Shown: positions 22,817 to 33,506, counted from the first letter of the stretch. The stretch: 64,000 nucleotides of DNA from Ampullaceana balthica (GCA_944989445.1 CALYLW010000334.1:182501-246500), one strand, 5' to 3'. Notes: generated by a model from the sequence alone, not told the origin. Numbers and translations: made by a program.

Positions 22817-25800
22817 CTTTGCTGCACTTTGAACTGTATTAGCATCCAATATGCTGTATGGTGTTTTCATTTCATATAAACGTATAATACATAGACTTAA
22901 AAGCATACCAAAAACACCACTGAAAAAAAACATTTTAAAAATGTATTTAAAATAAAAAAGTGAAAAACCACACCCCAAATATAATTAAAATATTTAATCA
23001 ACAATTGAAGCTCCTTGTAAAATTGACTTAGAGAATATATCATTAAATATATAATCTTTTTAATTTAAACTCTGATAAATTTTTTTTAACAATAGCATTT
23101 AAAAAACTTATTATAAATGAGACCCACCTAATTATACAACCAACATAAAACTTAGCAAAATAAAAGTATGGAAACTTGACAGCTTCCAATGCATCACCAA
23201 GAAAGTAACTTGAAGGAGCTAGAACAATAACGCTGAAATAAAACATTTTTTTAGTTAAAATTGCTGACATAATATTTATAATTTAAAAAAACACGATCAA
23301 CAATTATTTGCACTGTATCCAACTATTGAAAGCTCTAGCTCATAAGTTTGATTTATGAATGTTTAAAGGGAGTATCATCACAATAGTTGGTCTGACCCAA
23401 AGAAGTAATTCTGTGTTTATTTATTACCACTGCACCCTTGATATTACATAGAAAAATTTGTTGATTATTCTCTTTCTTCTTGAAATTTTTAACTCCTAGA
23501 CGTGGCAAAGCAATTATATTATTAATAAGTCTTGATATATCTTAATCATCATTTGATTAAGTATTGATTTTACAATATAAGTAATGAATTAAAAAATGAC
23601 TGCAAACAAATTATTTTTAATGTACCTGTAGAAATAGCAGCAAAAAAGCCTTTCAGATGGTCTGGAATGAAAAAAATGTAATAGATTTTGTTAGAGACGA
23701 GAACTAGCTTTCCTTTCAAATTATTATTAATAATAGAACCTACCCATAATTAAAAGAATAATATTGGTATTTAAATATCAATTAACGACACTGAATGTTT
23801 TTTAAAAAATTAATAGTCTAAATATATTGCCATAATAATAGGTCCTAATACATCAGATAAAAATTTAAATTAATCAATATATATATATTACAGTATCTAA
23901 CAACTTCAAAATAATTTTTTCTTCACAAAATTCCACTTAAAGAAACTTTATATTTCCTTCTATATTATAACACTATAATGTCTCTCCCTTGGTAACAGGT
24001 ACATACCATTAAAAGGAATGCAAGTCAACGAAAAATTAAATGTATGTAGCCAAATGGCGAAAACAGCAATTATTAAACTAAACAATGGTAAACACAGATT
24101 GTAAGGACTAAAGGTAAAAGTTCTGGGTTATATTGCCACCTCCACCCCAGGCATTTGAAACCCAGCGGCCTAACTGGGTGAAATATAAAATTAATATACA
24201 AATAAAGTTACATCAGTATGAGCATGGTTTTCATTGGAAATATCAAAGCAAAAAATATACCATAAAATAAAACATGAGATTATAGAACCATTTTTATGGT
24301 TCATTTGCAAGGCGTCTGACATCCTTTACAATAGGCGTGTCAAACTCAATCACTCAGTGAGCTAAAACTCAAATCATGTAAAGGTTGCAAGGCAGAATAG
24401 GATAAATATTTAATGGGAACGAAATTAAAACCCTTTAAAACATTAACATGAACTCAAACAGGAAAAAGTTTTAATAATAAAAAATCATTGGCATACCCAC
24501 TTTAACTTATATCCCAATTTTTTTAAAGCTGGATATTTTGGCATTGTTTCTTGGCTACAATTTCATTGCTGGATACTTGGCTGGATTGTTTCTTGGCTAC
24601 AAGTTCATTGCTGGGTGTATGGCATTGTTTCTTGGCTACAAGTTCATTGCTGGGTGTATGGCATTGTTTCTTGGCTACAAGTTCATTGCTGGGTGTATGG
24701 CATTGTTTCTTGGCTACAAGTTCATTGCTGGATACTTGGCTGGATTGTTTCTTGGCTACAAGTTCATTGCTGGGTGTATGGCATTGTTTCTTGGTACAAG
24801 TTCGTTTATGTTGGGAATTATGGTCTGTGTCATTCAGATTCTCATGATGGGCAGCAAGTTTTCATCACTGAGGTGATTCCTATGTGATGTTTTGCTACAC
24901 TTCATCACAGAAAACAGCTGTTCACACAGGGTTTGCACTTAATATTGCAGACCATTAGAATGTGTTTACCTAGAATTCTTTCTCGTACCAGACATTATTA
25001 AACACTGGTCAAGACCTTCAGGACAGGCTGGATGCGGTCTTAAGATTGACACATATCCAAGATAGTGTAGACGTGAGGTGGTATAAATCTGACGGTTGTT
25101 CTAGACCTTGATGACCCATGTCATCATGCAGTGAGTACAATACTTTGAGAATTACCCTGTGAAAGTCTCTTTCTTTTTTAATTGATGAACTACTGGTGCA
25201 AACAAAAGAGGCAAATCTTGATAGAAAAAATGCAGTCTTTTCAAGAAAATTACAAAGCAATTGAAACTTAAAAACGTCTAATTTATACAACCTCCATGTG
25301 TATAAAGACGAGGAAAAGTAAGGTCATAAGAATTACTGTAAATATAATGAGTAAAACTAAATACAAATAATACCTCAGTTTTAATCTTCCATGGATCAAG
25401 TTTGTATAACATTCAAAAAAACCTGAAATAAAAAAAATTCATATTAAAAATTAGAAAAGGGTAAATTTGATAATTAAGATGAAATAATAATTTTTTTTTA
25501 ACAAGCTTATTTGAATATGATAAAAATTATATTTGTTAACTAACTTAACTAACACATAAATAACCTTTTTTTAAACAACAAAAAATGTAACATTCACTTA
25601 AATATGACATACCTAAACTGACAACATGAACACACATCCAGAGATAGCCATCTGGATCATATTGCGGATCTGTTTTTGCAACATATAATGCTGATGATAA
25701 GGAAAGCATAAGCATAAAATAGGAGTAAGGGCTTGTGATCTGAAAAAAATCAATAGACCAGCAACATTGTGATAATTTTGCATTTTATTTTGTTGTTTTT

Positions 25801-28800
25801 TTTGTGTGTATATAACATCAAGTAATCAATCTATTGTATATTTACTCTCTCACTGATTCATTCACCCAGACATTCTTTAACTTACTATGGCTAGTATTAT
25901 AATTATCATGTAGATCACATGAACACACAATCAGAAACACTAATAAAATTCCCAATATCAATTGATAAAAGAGAGTCTTAAAAAATATAAAAAAACTGAT
26001 ACAGAAATCAATAGCAGCATTTGAAAATAATTCTAATTTTATATTTCAATTGAAATTTTTAATGGTATGATTTTAATTATTATGCAAATCAGTTTATTTA
26101 ACCCTACCAGGTCCGAGCTCCCCCAGCTAATTTGCCCCTATACCTGTCTCCCCAAGCAAAAAAATAAATAAATGTACATGGGTTATGAAATTGCTAGTAT
26201 CATGAAAACCAGTGAGCTCAAGTTTGAATGAGCTCAAACTTTTATAAATAGTAGGAAATAGGCCTACATTCTATCCAATGTTCCATTTAAGCTGAGTGGC
26301 TGCGCGGCTACGCTGCCACTCATATATCTAACCGACACCGCGCAGCAGTTTATAATTACCGCACATCACATTTAGTAAAAAAAATTATTTAAAAGTGGAT
26401 GCTGTGCAAATTTGCACATATGTTCCCTCTGAGCTGCAAAACCACGTGGCCATGAAGGTTTTCGACCAATACCGCGCAGCAGTTAAGATTTATCGCGCAG
26501 CAAATTTTTTTTTAATTTCATTTTAGTAGATAATAATTGTTTAATTAGTTGAACAGCACTTCCATCTAACGCCAGTATTGCGCATTGGAGTGGTAGACTT
26601 CCCAGCAGGATGAGCCATGCTTTACACAGAGGTACTTTTTGCACATAGAGCATCTGTCGTTGCTCTTGACCTTCTTATGTGGGTTGTACTTGTATGCTAC
26701 ACCAGGGTGTGCTCTTTTGTATTGAAGGTGTTTTTCCAAGCAGACAGTGAAGACATGTTTGGAAGCAGTCGCTTCTGGAATTTCAGGCCAGTGGTTGCCT
26801 GGTGTGTGGCGTTGGGGGCATGGTACCATTTGTCCTCAGCGAATGGCTGTTGAGCGGTAATTGCCAATCAGGTCAATGCAGAGTTTCTGGATATATCTAG
26901 TGTAAAACATGGGCTTTTTTGTCAGCTGCTTCTAGTTTAGACACATACATAACAAATTAATTGTAGCAGGCCCACATAAAGAATTTGATGAAAAGGCCAC
27001 CTGTAATGACGGCGTGAGCGATGGAGGCGCGTCATTTGATCATTTTGTCACAACCGCCCATGTGGCGATTATAGTCCTGGACGAGCTGTAGCATCGGAAC
27101 TTCATCAAGTGTTCCATCTTTGTTTCTTCTGTTTGCTACTCCTATTTGTTTTGGGTCATGAAAGTTTGAGATGAATGTAATTGGTCTCCGATACTGCCAT
27201 AACATACATGCTGCCCTGACATCGATAGCGACTTTCATCTCTCGCGACCTTGTCCAACTTCTTCAAGGACACTAAAAATCAACGTAATCACTAACTCACT
27301 GCTTTATTCAAGGAAAAAAAACCATTTGTAAACACTAATCTTGCAGAAAATGTGAGATTTATCGATGATTGGCTGTTATTTTTAGTACTTCTTCAAGGGA
27401 TATCCCAAAAACCTAGAATTCGGTAACTGGTTATATAGTAATTAAATCTATCACCTAAAATTCGGTAACTCGACCTGGTAGGGATTAAATAATCTCAACC
27501 CAATTGTTTACCTGTTTATGAAACATTAAATCTGTAGTTGCTTTAAAGACTAGAACAATGTTCTGCATGACAAGGTATACTGGGATAGGCTGAAAGAAAG
27601 TATATTTATATATTTTTTTATTGGATTTACCCAACTGTTGCAGGGATTAATAATTCATAGAATAAATTCATTGTGAAAATCTGTTTTGTTCAGCACAAGC
27701 AATCAAATCAATAGCGATATCAAGAGGTAGACTTAAGAATATTTTGTTAAATAGGGATTTAAAATCACTTGGTATTTGTAGGCTTTTTCAAAAGGAAAAC
27801 CAGAACTGACCAGATTGGCTAGAGCTCGTGATCCAGAGTAAATGGAGAGTAGAAATGACATCATGCCAGGCAGCCAGAGTGCACAATCGTGCCTGAAATA
27901 TTGATGATAATGATTTTAAATAGAAGCCCTAAATATTAAAGAAATTATTGTTTTAAGTAGACGTAATACATTGTTGTGGGTTAATATATTATGTTGAAAT
28001 TAATTTTCAATTTTTATTATTAAAAATGTGATTTCTTTAAAAACAAGAGAGGAACAGACCATTCCTTCCCATGCAGCAGCCCATCAATATGGCCAGTAGA
28101 AAGAAGTGCTTTGAACATGATAACGCCAACCAGTGTCTGCCATCTAAACATTTTTAATAGTATCAAAGAAAACTGACTTTAAAATAGAAAAGAAATTTAC
28201 TTCCATACAAAGGAACTAAATCTAGTTTTAGTATTAGAAGCTGCTAAATGATATACCTTACCTAATTAGGGAATCTCATTATATGATATGCTCTTACTTT
28301 TAAAAAGTATGTCTATAAAAAAAAATCATATTCAGTAAGCATAAATTATTATATATTTTTTTAAATGTTGTTTCTCAGGTGGGGGAATGTGTGAATAAAT
28401 TACACAACACTTTATTATATCTATTTGACGTCCACACTTTTTATTAGACTAATTTTAGGGTAAAATATTAATTACACTGTATTGATATTTTTCAATTACT
28501 TTACTAATTTCACACAGGTGTTAATAAAATAAATGCAATTTTTATCATACAATGTTATCATTATTGTCACAATATTAAAAATGTTTGTGTTTAATATTTA
28601 TGATTTATTATCCAATTTTTTACCCAGTAATAAAAATAAATAAACAAAAATACTGATGCAGTCCATATTATAAAACTTACCCTTGAAATATTGTAGGATA
28701 TGTAAATCTCAGCACAGAGAGAACATACTGAGAGGCAAAAATAAACAATGAGAACTACTTTTGTTTTAGAAATTTACTATTTTAGAGCCTCTTAATTAAA

Positions 28801-29585
28801 TTAGTTAAAAGCCATGAACAAATGTTTTGATTTTTTAAAATATTTCCCATCATTGGTATTAATGATGTCAAATGCATCTAGTTGAAATAAATTCATGTTG
28901 TGTTTTTTTAAATTAAAGAGTGAATTCCTTGATGTAATGATGAAATCTGCCACATCTGACCACATTTCATTTGTTATTTGTAATTTTCATTTGGCATCAA
29001 GAACAAATAAAAATTATTTTAAAACATAACTTTTCCTACGGAGGAAAGATTTTCTGTTTATAGATAATAGATACTGCTTTTATATTAAAAAATGTTTTAA
29101 TTTCAGTAAACAGTAAAAATCATATCTAGTTTATTTTGCAAACAAAGAAATTTCTATACTTCATCCAATTAAATCATTAAAAAATAACCAATTAATGATC
29201 TTGAATTTTAATAAAAGTGTATTTTTAAAAATAGTATTTAAGTATTTAATTTTTATGTAAACTTGATAAATAGATGAGACAAGCTGTGCCCTTTACTACT
29301 AATTTATTAAACATCTGTATATTCGAAATAAGAACATTTTTAAAGCATTTTCCACATACATCTTGAAGTTTTTTTATTCTCACTTATTTTAAAAGAGCAG
29401 TCAGTTTAACAGTTTTAGACTGACTTTTATTTTTTTTTAAATGGGTATCATGTACAAAGGCTTTATTTTTTGTATATTGATGCTATTGTAAAAGGCCAAA
29501 AGCAATAATGACTGACCTTGTTGACAAATGTTGTGCTGATAAATAAAACAAAAAATAAACAAGTGAGCAACAAGCCAAGTCTCAT
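22817..29585 (-). CDS. TMEM241: TMEM241/SLC35D4-like Golgi nucleotide-sugar transporter, ten exons, C-terminus missing on this strand
   Basis: Exons on the minus strand: 29517-29585, 28681-28727, 28060-28143, 27811-27892, 27512-27589, 25613-25739, 25374-25422, 23626-23661, 23128-23232, 22817-22919. All have AG acceptors and GT donors, and phases join without a stop, giving about 260 residues. The start ATG at 29585 opens MRLGLLLTCLFFVLFI, a first membrane segment. Diagnostic stretches are YVLSVLRFTYPTIFQGWQTL, IYSGSRALANLPIPVYL, DPDGYLWMCVHVVSLG and VKFPYFYFAKFYVGCIISG. I recognise these as TMEM241, reported in humans as a Golgi UDP-GlcNAc transporter (SLC35D4). Human TMEM241 is about 296 residues, so one terminal hairpin of about 35 residues is lacking here; see 22491-22594. 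Introns hold a piggyBac copy and a 39-bp minisatellite. Function is inferred from similarity. Confidence 0.88.
24310..24535. other. Possible hAT-type end beside the 39-bp array
   Basis: ATAGGCGTGTCAAACTCAAT at about 24332 resembles the common hAT terminus CAGGGGTGTCAAACTC. No matching opposite end or target duplication was found, so only a fragment can be claimed. Confidence 0.35.
24539..24815. repeat. 39-bp minisatellite, about seven copies, inside a TMEM241 intron
   Basis: Unit GGCATTGTTTCTTGGCTACA + AGTTCATTGCTGGGTGTAT. Two of the unit junctions are replaced by GGATACTTGGCTGGATTG, at equivalent places, so a variant unit recurs with spacing of about four units. The period is 13 codons, so all three plus-strand frames stay open. 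This is the sense of the repeat and not a gene. Confidence 0.95.
26278..26495. mobile_element. Miniature hAT-type element fragment nested in the piggyBac copy
   Basis: Begins CAATGTTCCATTTAAGCTGA and contains GACACCGCGCAGCAGTTTA and GTGCAAATTTGCACATATGT, matching the nested miniature elements at 41847-42031 and 60050-60238. A second partial, rearranged segment (TACCGCGCAGCAGTTAAGA) follows. No clean right end, so it is truncated or rearranged. Confidence 0.6.
26566..27245 (-). pseudogene. piggyBac transposase C-terminal fragments
   Basis: Minus-strand reading gives, in order: FISNFHDPKQIGVANRRNKD, then QDYNRHMGGCDKMIK (the family motif Y N.. M G G V D, here with C for V), a stop, then ITGGLFIKFFMWACYN, KLEAADKK, KLCIDLIGNYRST and finally a cysteine-rich zinc-binding end with RCSMCKKYLCVKHGSSCWEV followed by YH. 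Several stops and frameshifts interrupt it. The upstream DDD catalytic region is absent, so it cannot encode an active enzyme. Confidence 0.9.
29517..29585 (-). CDS. TMEM241: TMEM241-like exon 1 (start codon exon)
   Basis: ATG at 29585 gives 23 codons ending ISTTFVNK and a GTCAGT donor in phase 0, joining directly to YVLSVLRF of exon 2. The start is preferred because it gives an N-terminal hydrophobic segment of the expected length directly before the conserved NKYVLSV motif. Confidence 0.85.
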
Positions 29586-30525
29586 TTTTTGTAGAACAAA
29601 TAACCAGTTTCCATTGATTCAGTCAAAACAAATTCAAGGGTCCATCTTTAATGAAGACAATGCTTAGGTCTACTCAAACCTAGATTGAGGGGCCTATAAA
29701 ATAAATAAGAAATATTGCAATTAAAATTTAAATGGAATTTGTTTCCATTGGTCTCTAAGTCTGATAAGTGTTGTTTTTTTTATTCATAATAAAACTTTTT
29801 GATAAATAAATAAATATCATACAATTTTTATAAGGATGCTTTAAGTCAAACATGTCTTTTCATAATTTTTTTGGTGCCAAAATGATCTGGTTTTTACTAA
29901 TGAGAGATACACAATAATACAAGAACTCTGTTGATGTTTTAATATATATCAGTATTGATAATTTTTTTTAATGAATAATAAAACACACAATATACATCTA
30001 ATATGATTGTGGTAGTTTAAAACTTCTTTATCAATAATTTTGGCGTTTGGAAAATGCTGACATTTTTTTTAATGAATCTGTTTTTAGCATATAATAAGTG
30101 CTTGCCTTCTCATTTCTAATCTTAAAATTAAAAGTAACAGTGTAAATAAGCTTAGGAGTCAGTTCAAGCTTTAGTCCATTTAGATAATTTATTAAATAAA
30201 ATCAGAAGAACCCAGTTATGTAGCCGGCCCAGGGGGTTGCCAACACCAAAAAGCCTTGAGACAGCTGATGATCAAGTTCAGGTTCAAGATAACGAAAACC
30301 AATAAGGCATAAGGCAATATATTAACTAATGTCTAATGTGCTTGTTATTTCTTTATGTAAATGATGACGGCTAATAAATTAGCATGTGCATGGTGTGCTT
30401 TGGGGGTTGTTTTTTCACAAAATCATTGCCATGGCCATGAATATGATTTGTTTGATAAAAAAGTGATCAACAATCAATGATCAATGTTTTTAATTTTAAA
30501 ATTATCAAGCTACCACCTTTTTGAA
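29586..30525. other. 5' flank of the TMEM241-like gene
   Basis: AT-rich. No convincing TATA box or CpG-rich promoter is visible. Nothing else recognised. Confidence 0.4.
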
Positions 30526-30850
30526 TGGGATGTTGCTAGCGTTACGACATGTCGTAACGCTAGCCAGGAAACTAGTGCTACGACATGTCGTAGCAGCAGA
30601 CGATTCGGCGGGATGTTGCTAGCGTTACGACATGAACTGTCGTAGCAGCAGACAATTCGGCGGGATGTTGCTAGTGTTACGACATGTCGTAGCGCTAGCC
30701 AGGAAACTGCTGCTACGACACGTCGTAGCTGCAGACGATTCGGCGGGATGTTGCTAGTGTTACGACATGTCGTAGCGCTAGCCAGAAAACTGCTGCTACG
30801 ACTGTCGTAGCAGCAGACAATTCGACGGGATGTTGCTAGCGTTACGACGT
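30526..30850. repeat. Array of nested palindromes (GTTACGACATGTCGTAAC type)
   Basis: Four or five irregular units, each with GGGATGTTGCTAG, a palindrome around CGACATGTCG, CCAGGAAACT, a second palindrome (GCTACGACATGTCGTAGC type) and AGCAGACGATTCGGCG. The 30 bp at 30535-30564 (GCTAGCGTTACGAC then its exact complement) are a perfect palindrome. Units differ by deletion of one palindrome half. Related sequence recurs at 33507-33620 and 34275-34330. Confidence 0.88.
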
Positions 30851-30984
30851 GTTTTTTTTTAATTATAAAAAAAATTAAATCAACAAAAAACTCGCCGAGA
30901 GCGAGATTAGAACCCAAGTATCGTTTTAACAATCAAAGTTGTTGTTCGTCCGTCGTAGTCGACGATGACCACTCTCATCATATT
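30851..30984. other. Flank with tRNA-like B-box fragment (minus strand)
   Basis: Reading the minus strand, TTGGGTTCTAATCTCGCTCT followed by CGGCGAG resembles the end of a tRNA-like unit. An equivalent (GGGTTCTATTCCCGCTCCTG) lies near 34018-34040. Both sit next to members of the palindromic repeat, so they may be parts of one SINE-like or composite repeat. Confidence 0.35.
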
Positions 30985-31505
30985 TGTATTTGACCTGTGC
31001 TAGGCCGCCACGTGTGTCCTCTGGTGGCTTATTAACCCTATTCAAGCACGCAATTTGCGTCGGCATGTTGGAGAAGAGATGGATGGGAACCCTTCAGGAT
31101 GGTGTTTGGTACGGTCCTTCCTGGCTTGATGTTTTGTCTTGGCAGCCTGTTGTCTATTACCCTCACAGACAACTGCGCCATTCCGTATCATAGAGCGCCA
31201 GTGGGCTCGGTTACTGGCTGCTGCTTCCCAGGAGTCATGTCTAATGTCAAAGGCCTTTAGAGCAGTTTTAAGTGCATCCTTGTATCACTTACGTGGACCA
31301 CTGCATGCTCTATAGCTGGATAAATAGGCTTATTAATAATATATAGCCTATAGTTACTACAGTATAGGCTGAGTATCTTATCTGTTTACAGACGCTCCCT
31401 GCAGTAAACTGACCATAGCCTCTAGCGAGGCGATGGTCGGGCATGCGCACTACATGGCCCACCCAGCGTAGTTGGCTCTGCAGGATGTTAGTGTGGATGC
31501 TGGAT
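30985..31505 (-). pseudogene. LINE 3' end: C-terminal RT region with zinc-finger tail, interrupted
   Basis: Minus-strand reading from about 31505: SIHTNILQSQLRWVGHVVRM, then PDHRLARG. After an 83-bp intruding repeat (31316-31398) it resumes with YKDALKTALKAFDI-like sequence (frame broken), RHDSWEAAASNRAHWRSMIR, and finally CRRKLRA*IGLISHQRTH, the degraded C..C..C.SRIGL.SH...H tail seen in many CR1/L2/RTE-type LINE proteins. Stops and indels make it a pseudogene. The rest of the element is not present upstream. Confidence 0.82.
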
Positions 31506-31608
31506 AAATAGGCTTATTAATAATATATAGCCTATAGTTACTACAGTATAGGCTGAGTATCTTATCTGTTTACAGACGCTCCTTCTAAACAGAAGATTAT
31601 TGCGTCCT
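31316..31608. repeat. Pair of direct repeats ending in SINE-tail sequence
   Basis: Two copies of about 83 bp (31316-31398 and 31499-31581), GGATAAATAGGCTTATTAAT through GGCTGAGTATCTTATCTGTT to TACAGACGCTCC, flank a 100-bp LINE remnant. The second continues into TTCTAAACAGAAGATTATTG and CGTCC, the reverse complement of the local SINE tail. Confidence 0.85.
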
Positions 31609-31999
31609 ACGCTTATCTATTTATAGGCTATACTATACATGAACATCATTATTCATTGTCATTATGATTATCAAAATAATTTCCCAGAAGAATGGGGGCA
31701 TTTAAAGTTGAAACATTACTAATAGTTTTAACAATACATTGTTTTTACCTCTTTGTGTTAACCTTTTGAGTTAGAGAAATATATTCCATTACTGAAAAAA
31801 CTGGTAGGGGCCATCCATATATTACGTACGCAAGGAGGGGGGAGGTCTTCAATTAACGGCATTTTGCGTATGGATTGAAGTTTTCTCTTACTCTTTCGCC
31901 GTTATACCCGTTATAAACACACAACGGGACGGCGATTTCACTGTTTGTATTGTTCTTTTTATTAAATCCTTTATATTAACTCGTGGTGTCTGCGGCCGA
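31609..31999. other. Spacer with a terminal fragment of a TIR element
   Basis: GGGGCCATCCATATATTACG near 31807 followed by a G-rich tract matches the left end of the GGGGCCGTCCATAAATGACG family. Only the end is present. Confidence 0.5.
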
Positions 32000-32475
32000 C
32001 CGACCTTGTCGCCAAAATTTTTGATCGATTTTTAACCCACTTGCTCGCAAGATAGCGAGCTGAAATTTTGCAGGCAGTTTCGTACCGATGATAAAAACAA
32101 TGTATCAAAATTTCAGATCGATCGCATGTACCGTAATTAAATTATTGATTTTTTAGATTATTTTATTTATTCCTATGTATCATGCTATTTTTTGAGATAG
32201 AGCGTCGCGGTGCGTATTATATTGAACAACCTTTCTGTCGCGCAATAAGGTGCGTATTTTACTGACAACACTTTTTATAAACCTATTCCTGATCGGTGCG
32301 CATTATATTAAACATGTTTTACGACACAACTGCAATTTTGTATTCCTGGATGGTCTGGCGCTGCGTATTATAATGAACATTCTTTTAGTTACTTCTCGTA
32401 CATAAAGGATTTATAGTCAAAAACTTGGTTTTTTACGGGTTTTTCTTATTATCAGTTTTGTTATGTAATGTTCAA
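32000..32475 (-). repeat. Dispersed CGATCGAT repeat family, inverted copy
   Basis: The reverse complement of 56270-56650: it contains GTATCAAAATTTCAGATCGA then TCGCATGTACCGTAATTAAA, and GATGGTCTGGCGCTGCGTAT then TATAATGAACATTCTTTTAG. The order and spacing of blocks match the 56-kb copy on the other strand, so it is a long repeat (more than 400 bp) and not a chance motif. CGGCCGACCGACC near its edge corresponds to GGTCGGTCGGTCGG in the other copy. Confidence 0.85.
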
Positions 32476-32555
32476 GACAATAAAATTAGAATGCTCTATT
32501 GTATTTCTTCAATAATTTCAACATGAAAAACACGATATTACAAAAAACTATAAAA

Positions 32556-32655
32556 GGTCCGTCCATGAATGATGTCACGCGATTTTGTCCGATGAATACC
32601 CTCCTCGTCGCACTTCGTTACAAAAACTTAGACCACCCTACTCCACAATTACGTC
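32556..32655. mobile_element. End fragment of the GTCCATAAATGACG TIR family
   Basis: GGTCCGTCCATGAATGATGT then CACGCGATTTTGTCC is a diverged terminus of the element next door (32661-33237). Only about 100 bp remain. Confidence 0.5.
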
Positions 32656-32660
32656 TCAAA

Positions 32661-33237
32661 GGGGCCATCCATAAATGACACCACGCACCTAGGGGGGAGG
32701 GGGTCTACATATTTGTGACGATGTGTGACGTGGGGGGGGGTGTGACTTCACATCAAAACTCGCAACTTGGCATAAAAGTTCCACTTAAATATTTGATTTG
32801 TTACATGGCGTTTTACATGACTTCACGAGTGTTACGATATTAGAATGCAGGCCTATACTAAATAAATACTTAAATGACAAAAAAGTGATTTTAAACATGC
32901 TCTTTTTCCAATAAAATACAGATTTTATGGGGGGGGGGCGAAAATCTTTGTGACGTCATCTTGGAGGGGGTGGTCTCAGGGCCGTCTTTACGCATAGGCC
33001 CGTTGGGTATTAGCCCAGGGGCCCACGAGCATAGGGGCCCCATGGGAATATGTTTATGTATATATATTATGTATATTTATTTTTTATTCCTGCGGGGGAG
33101 GGGCCCAGCACTATTTCTTTGCCCGGGAGCCCAAACTGGTGTAAAGACGGCTCTGGGTGGTCCAAGTTTTTGTGACGACGCTTTAATAGTAATGAAAAAT
33201 CTGCCAAAATCGCGTGTCGTCATTTATGGACAGTCCC
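32661..33237. mobile_element. TIR miniature element, GGGGCCGTCCATAAATGACG family, with nested insertion
   Basis: The left end GGGGCCATCCATAAATGACA is the inverse of the right end GTCGTCATTTATGGACAGTC. G-runs lie inside both ends (CTAGGGGGGAGGGGG; GGGGGGGGGCG). The body (TTACATGACTTCACGAGTGT, TACTTAAATGACAAAAAAGT) recurs in 33243-33506 and 37201-39050. It is non-coding. A hAT element (32977-33155) is inserted in its right half; without it the element is about 390 bp. A target duplication of the outer element could not be identified. Confidence 0.8.
32977..33155. mobile_element. hAT miniature element nested in the TIR element
   Basis: Begins CAGGGCCGTCTTTACGCATA and ends TGGTGTAAAGACGGCTCTG, inverted ends of about 15 bp. 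Flanked by GGTGGTCT (32969-32976) and GGTGGTCC (33156-33163), an 8-bp target duplication with one difference. The interior carries complementary GGGCCCACGAGC and GGGGCCCCATGGGAATATGT blocks. A second copy in opposite orientation is at 38328-38495. Confidence 0.88.
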
Positions 33238-33242
33238 TTCTC

Positions 33243-33506
33243 GGGGCCGTCCGTAAATGACGTTACGCACCTGGAGGGGGGTGGGGCAGGGGGTCGACCA
33301 TTTGTGACGAAGGGGAGGGGGAGTATAAGAAATTTCACGTCACATCAAAAAGCGTAACTTAAAATAAAAGTTGTACTTAAAAATTTGTCTGTTTACAATT
33401 TATTTAATGACGTTTTACATGGGCTTCGCGCGTGTTACGATATTAAAGTGCAGCCTTACACTAAATACATACTTAAACTTAAATGACAAAAGTGATTTGA
33501 AACATG
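33243..33506. mobile_element. TIR miniature element of the same family, right half lost
   Basis: Starts GGGGCCGTCCGTAAATGACG and follows the family body through TTAAATGACAAAAGTGATTT. It stops abruptly at GAAACATG, where the palindromic repeat (GTCGTAACGCTAGCC) begins. The expected right end is missing. Confidence 0.75.

Larger units (their letters stand above)
26102..27484 (-). mobile_element. Decayed piggyBac element in a TMEM241 intron
   Basis: The left end is TTAA then CCCTACCAGGTCCGAG and the right end is CTCGACCTGGTAGGG, one base, then TTAA. The ends are inverted copies and TTAA is the piggyBac target site (26098-26101 and 27485-27488). The interior carries transposase remnants on the minus strand (26566-27245). 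It lies between transporter exons 5 and 6. At about 1.38 kb it is shorter than an autonomous element; the N-terminal and catalytic core region is missing. Confidence 0.85.

Noticed and set aside
24538..24876. Hydrophobic open frames resembling membrane segments (ALFLGYKFIAGCM)
   Set aside because: All three plus-strand frames are open through a 39-bp tandem repeat; the apparent membrane pattern is the repeat.
26617..26853. 78-codon plus-strand open frame
   Set aside because: It is the antisense shadow of the piggyBac cysteine-rich region.
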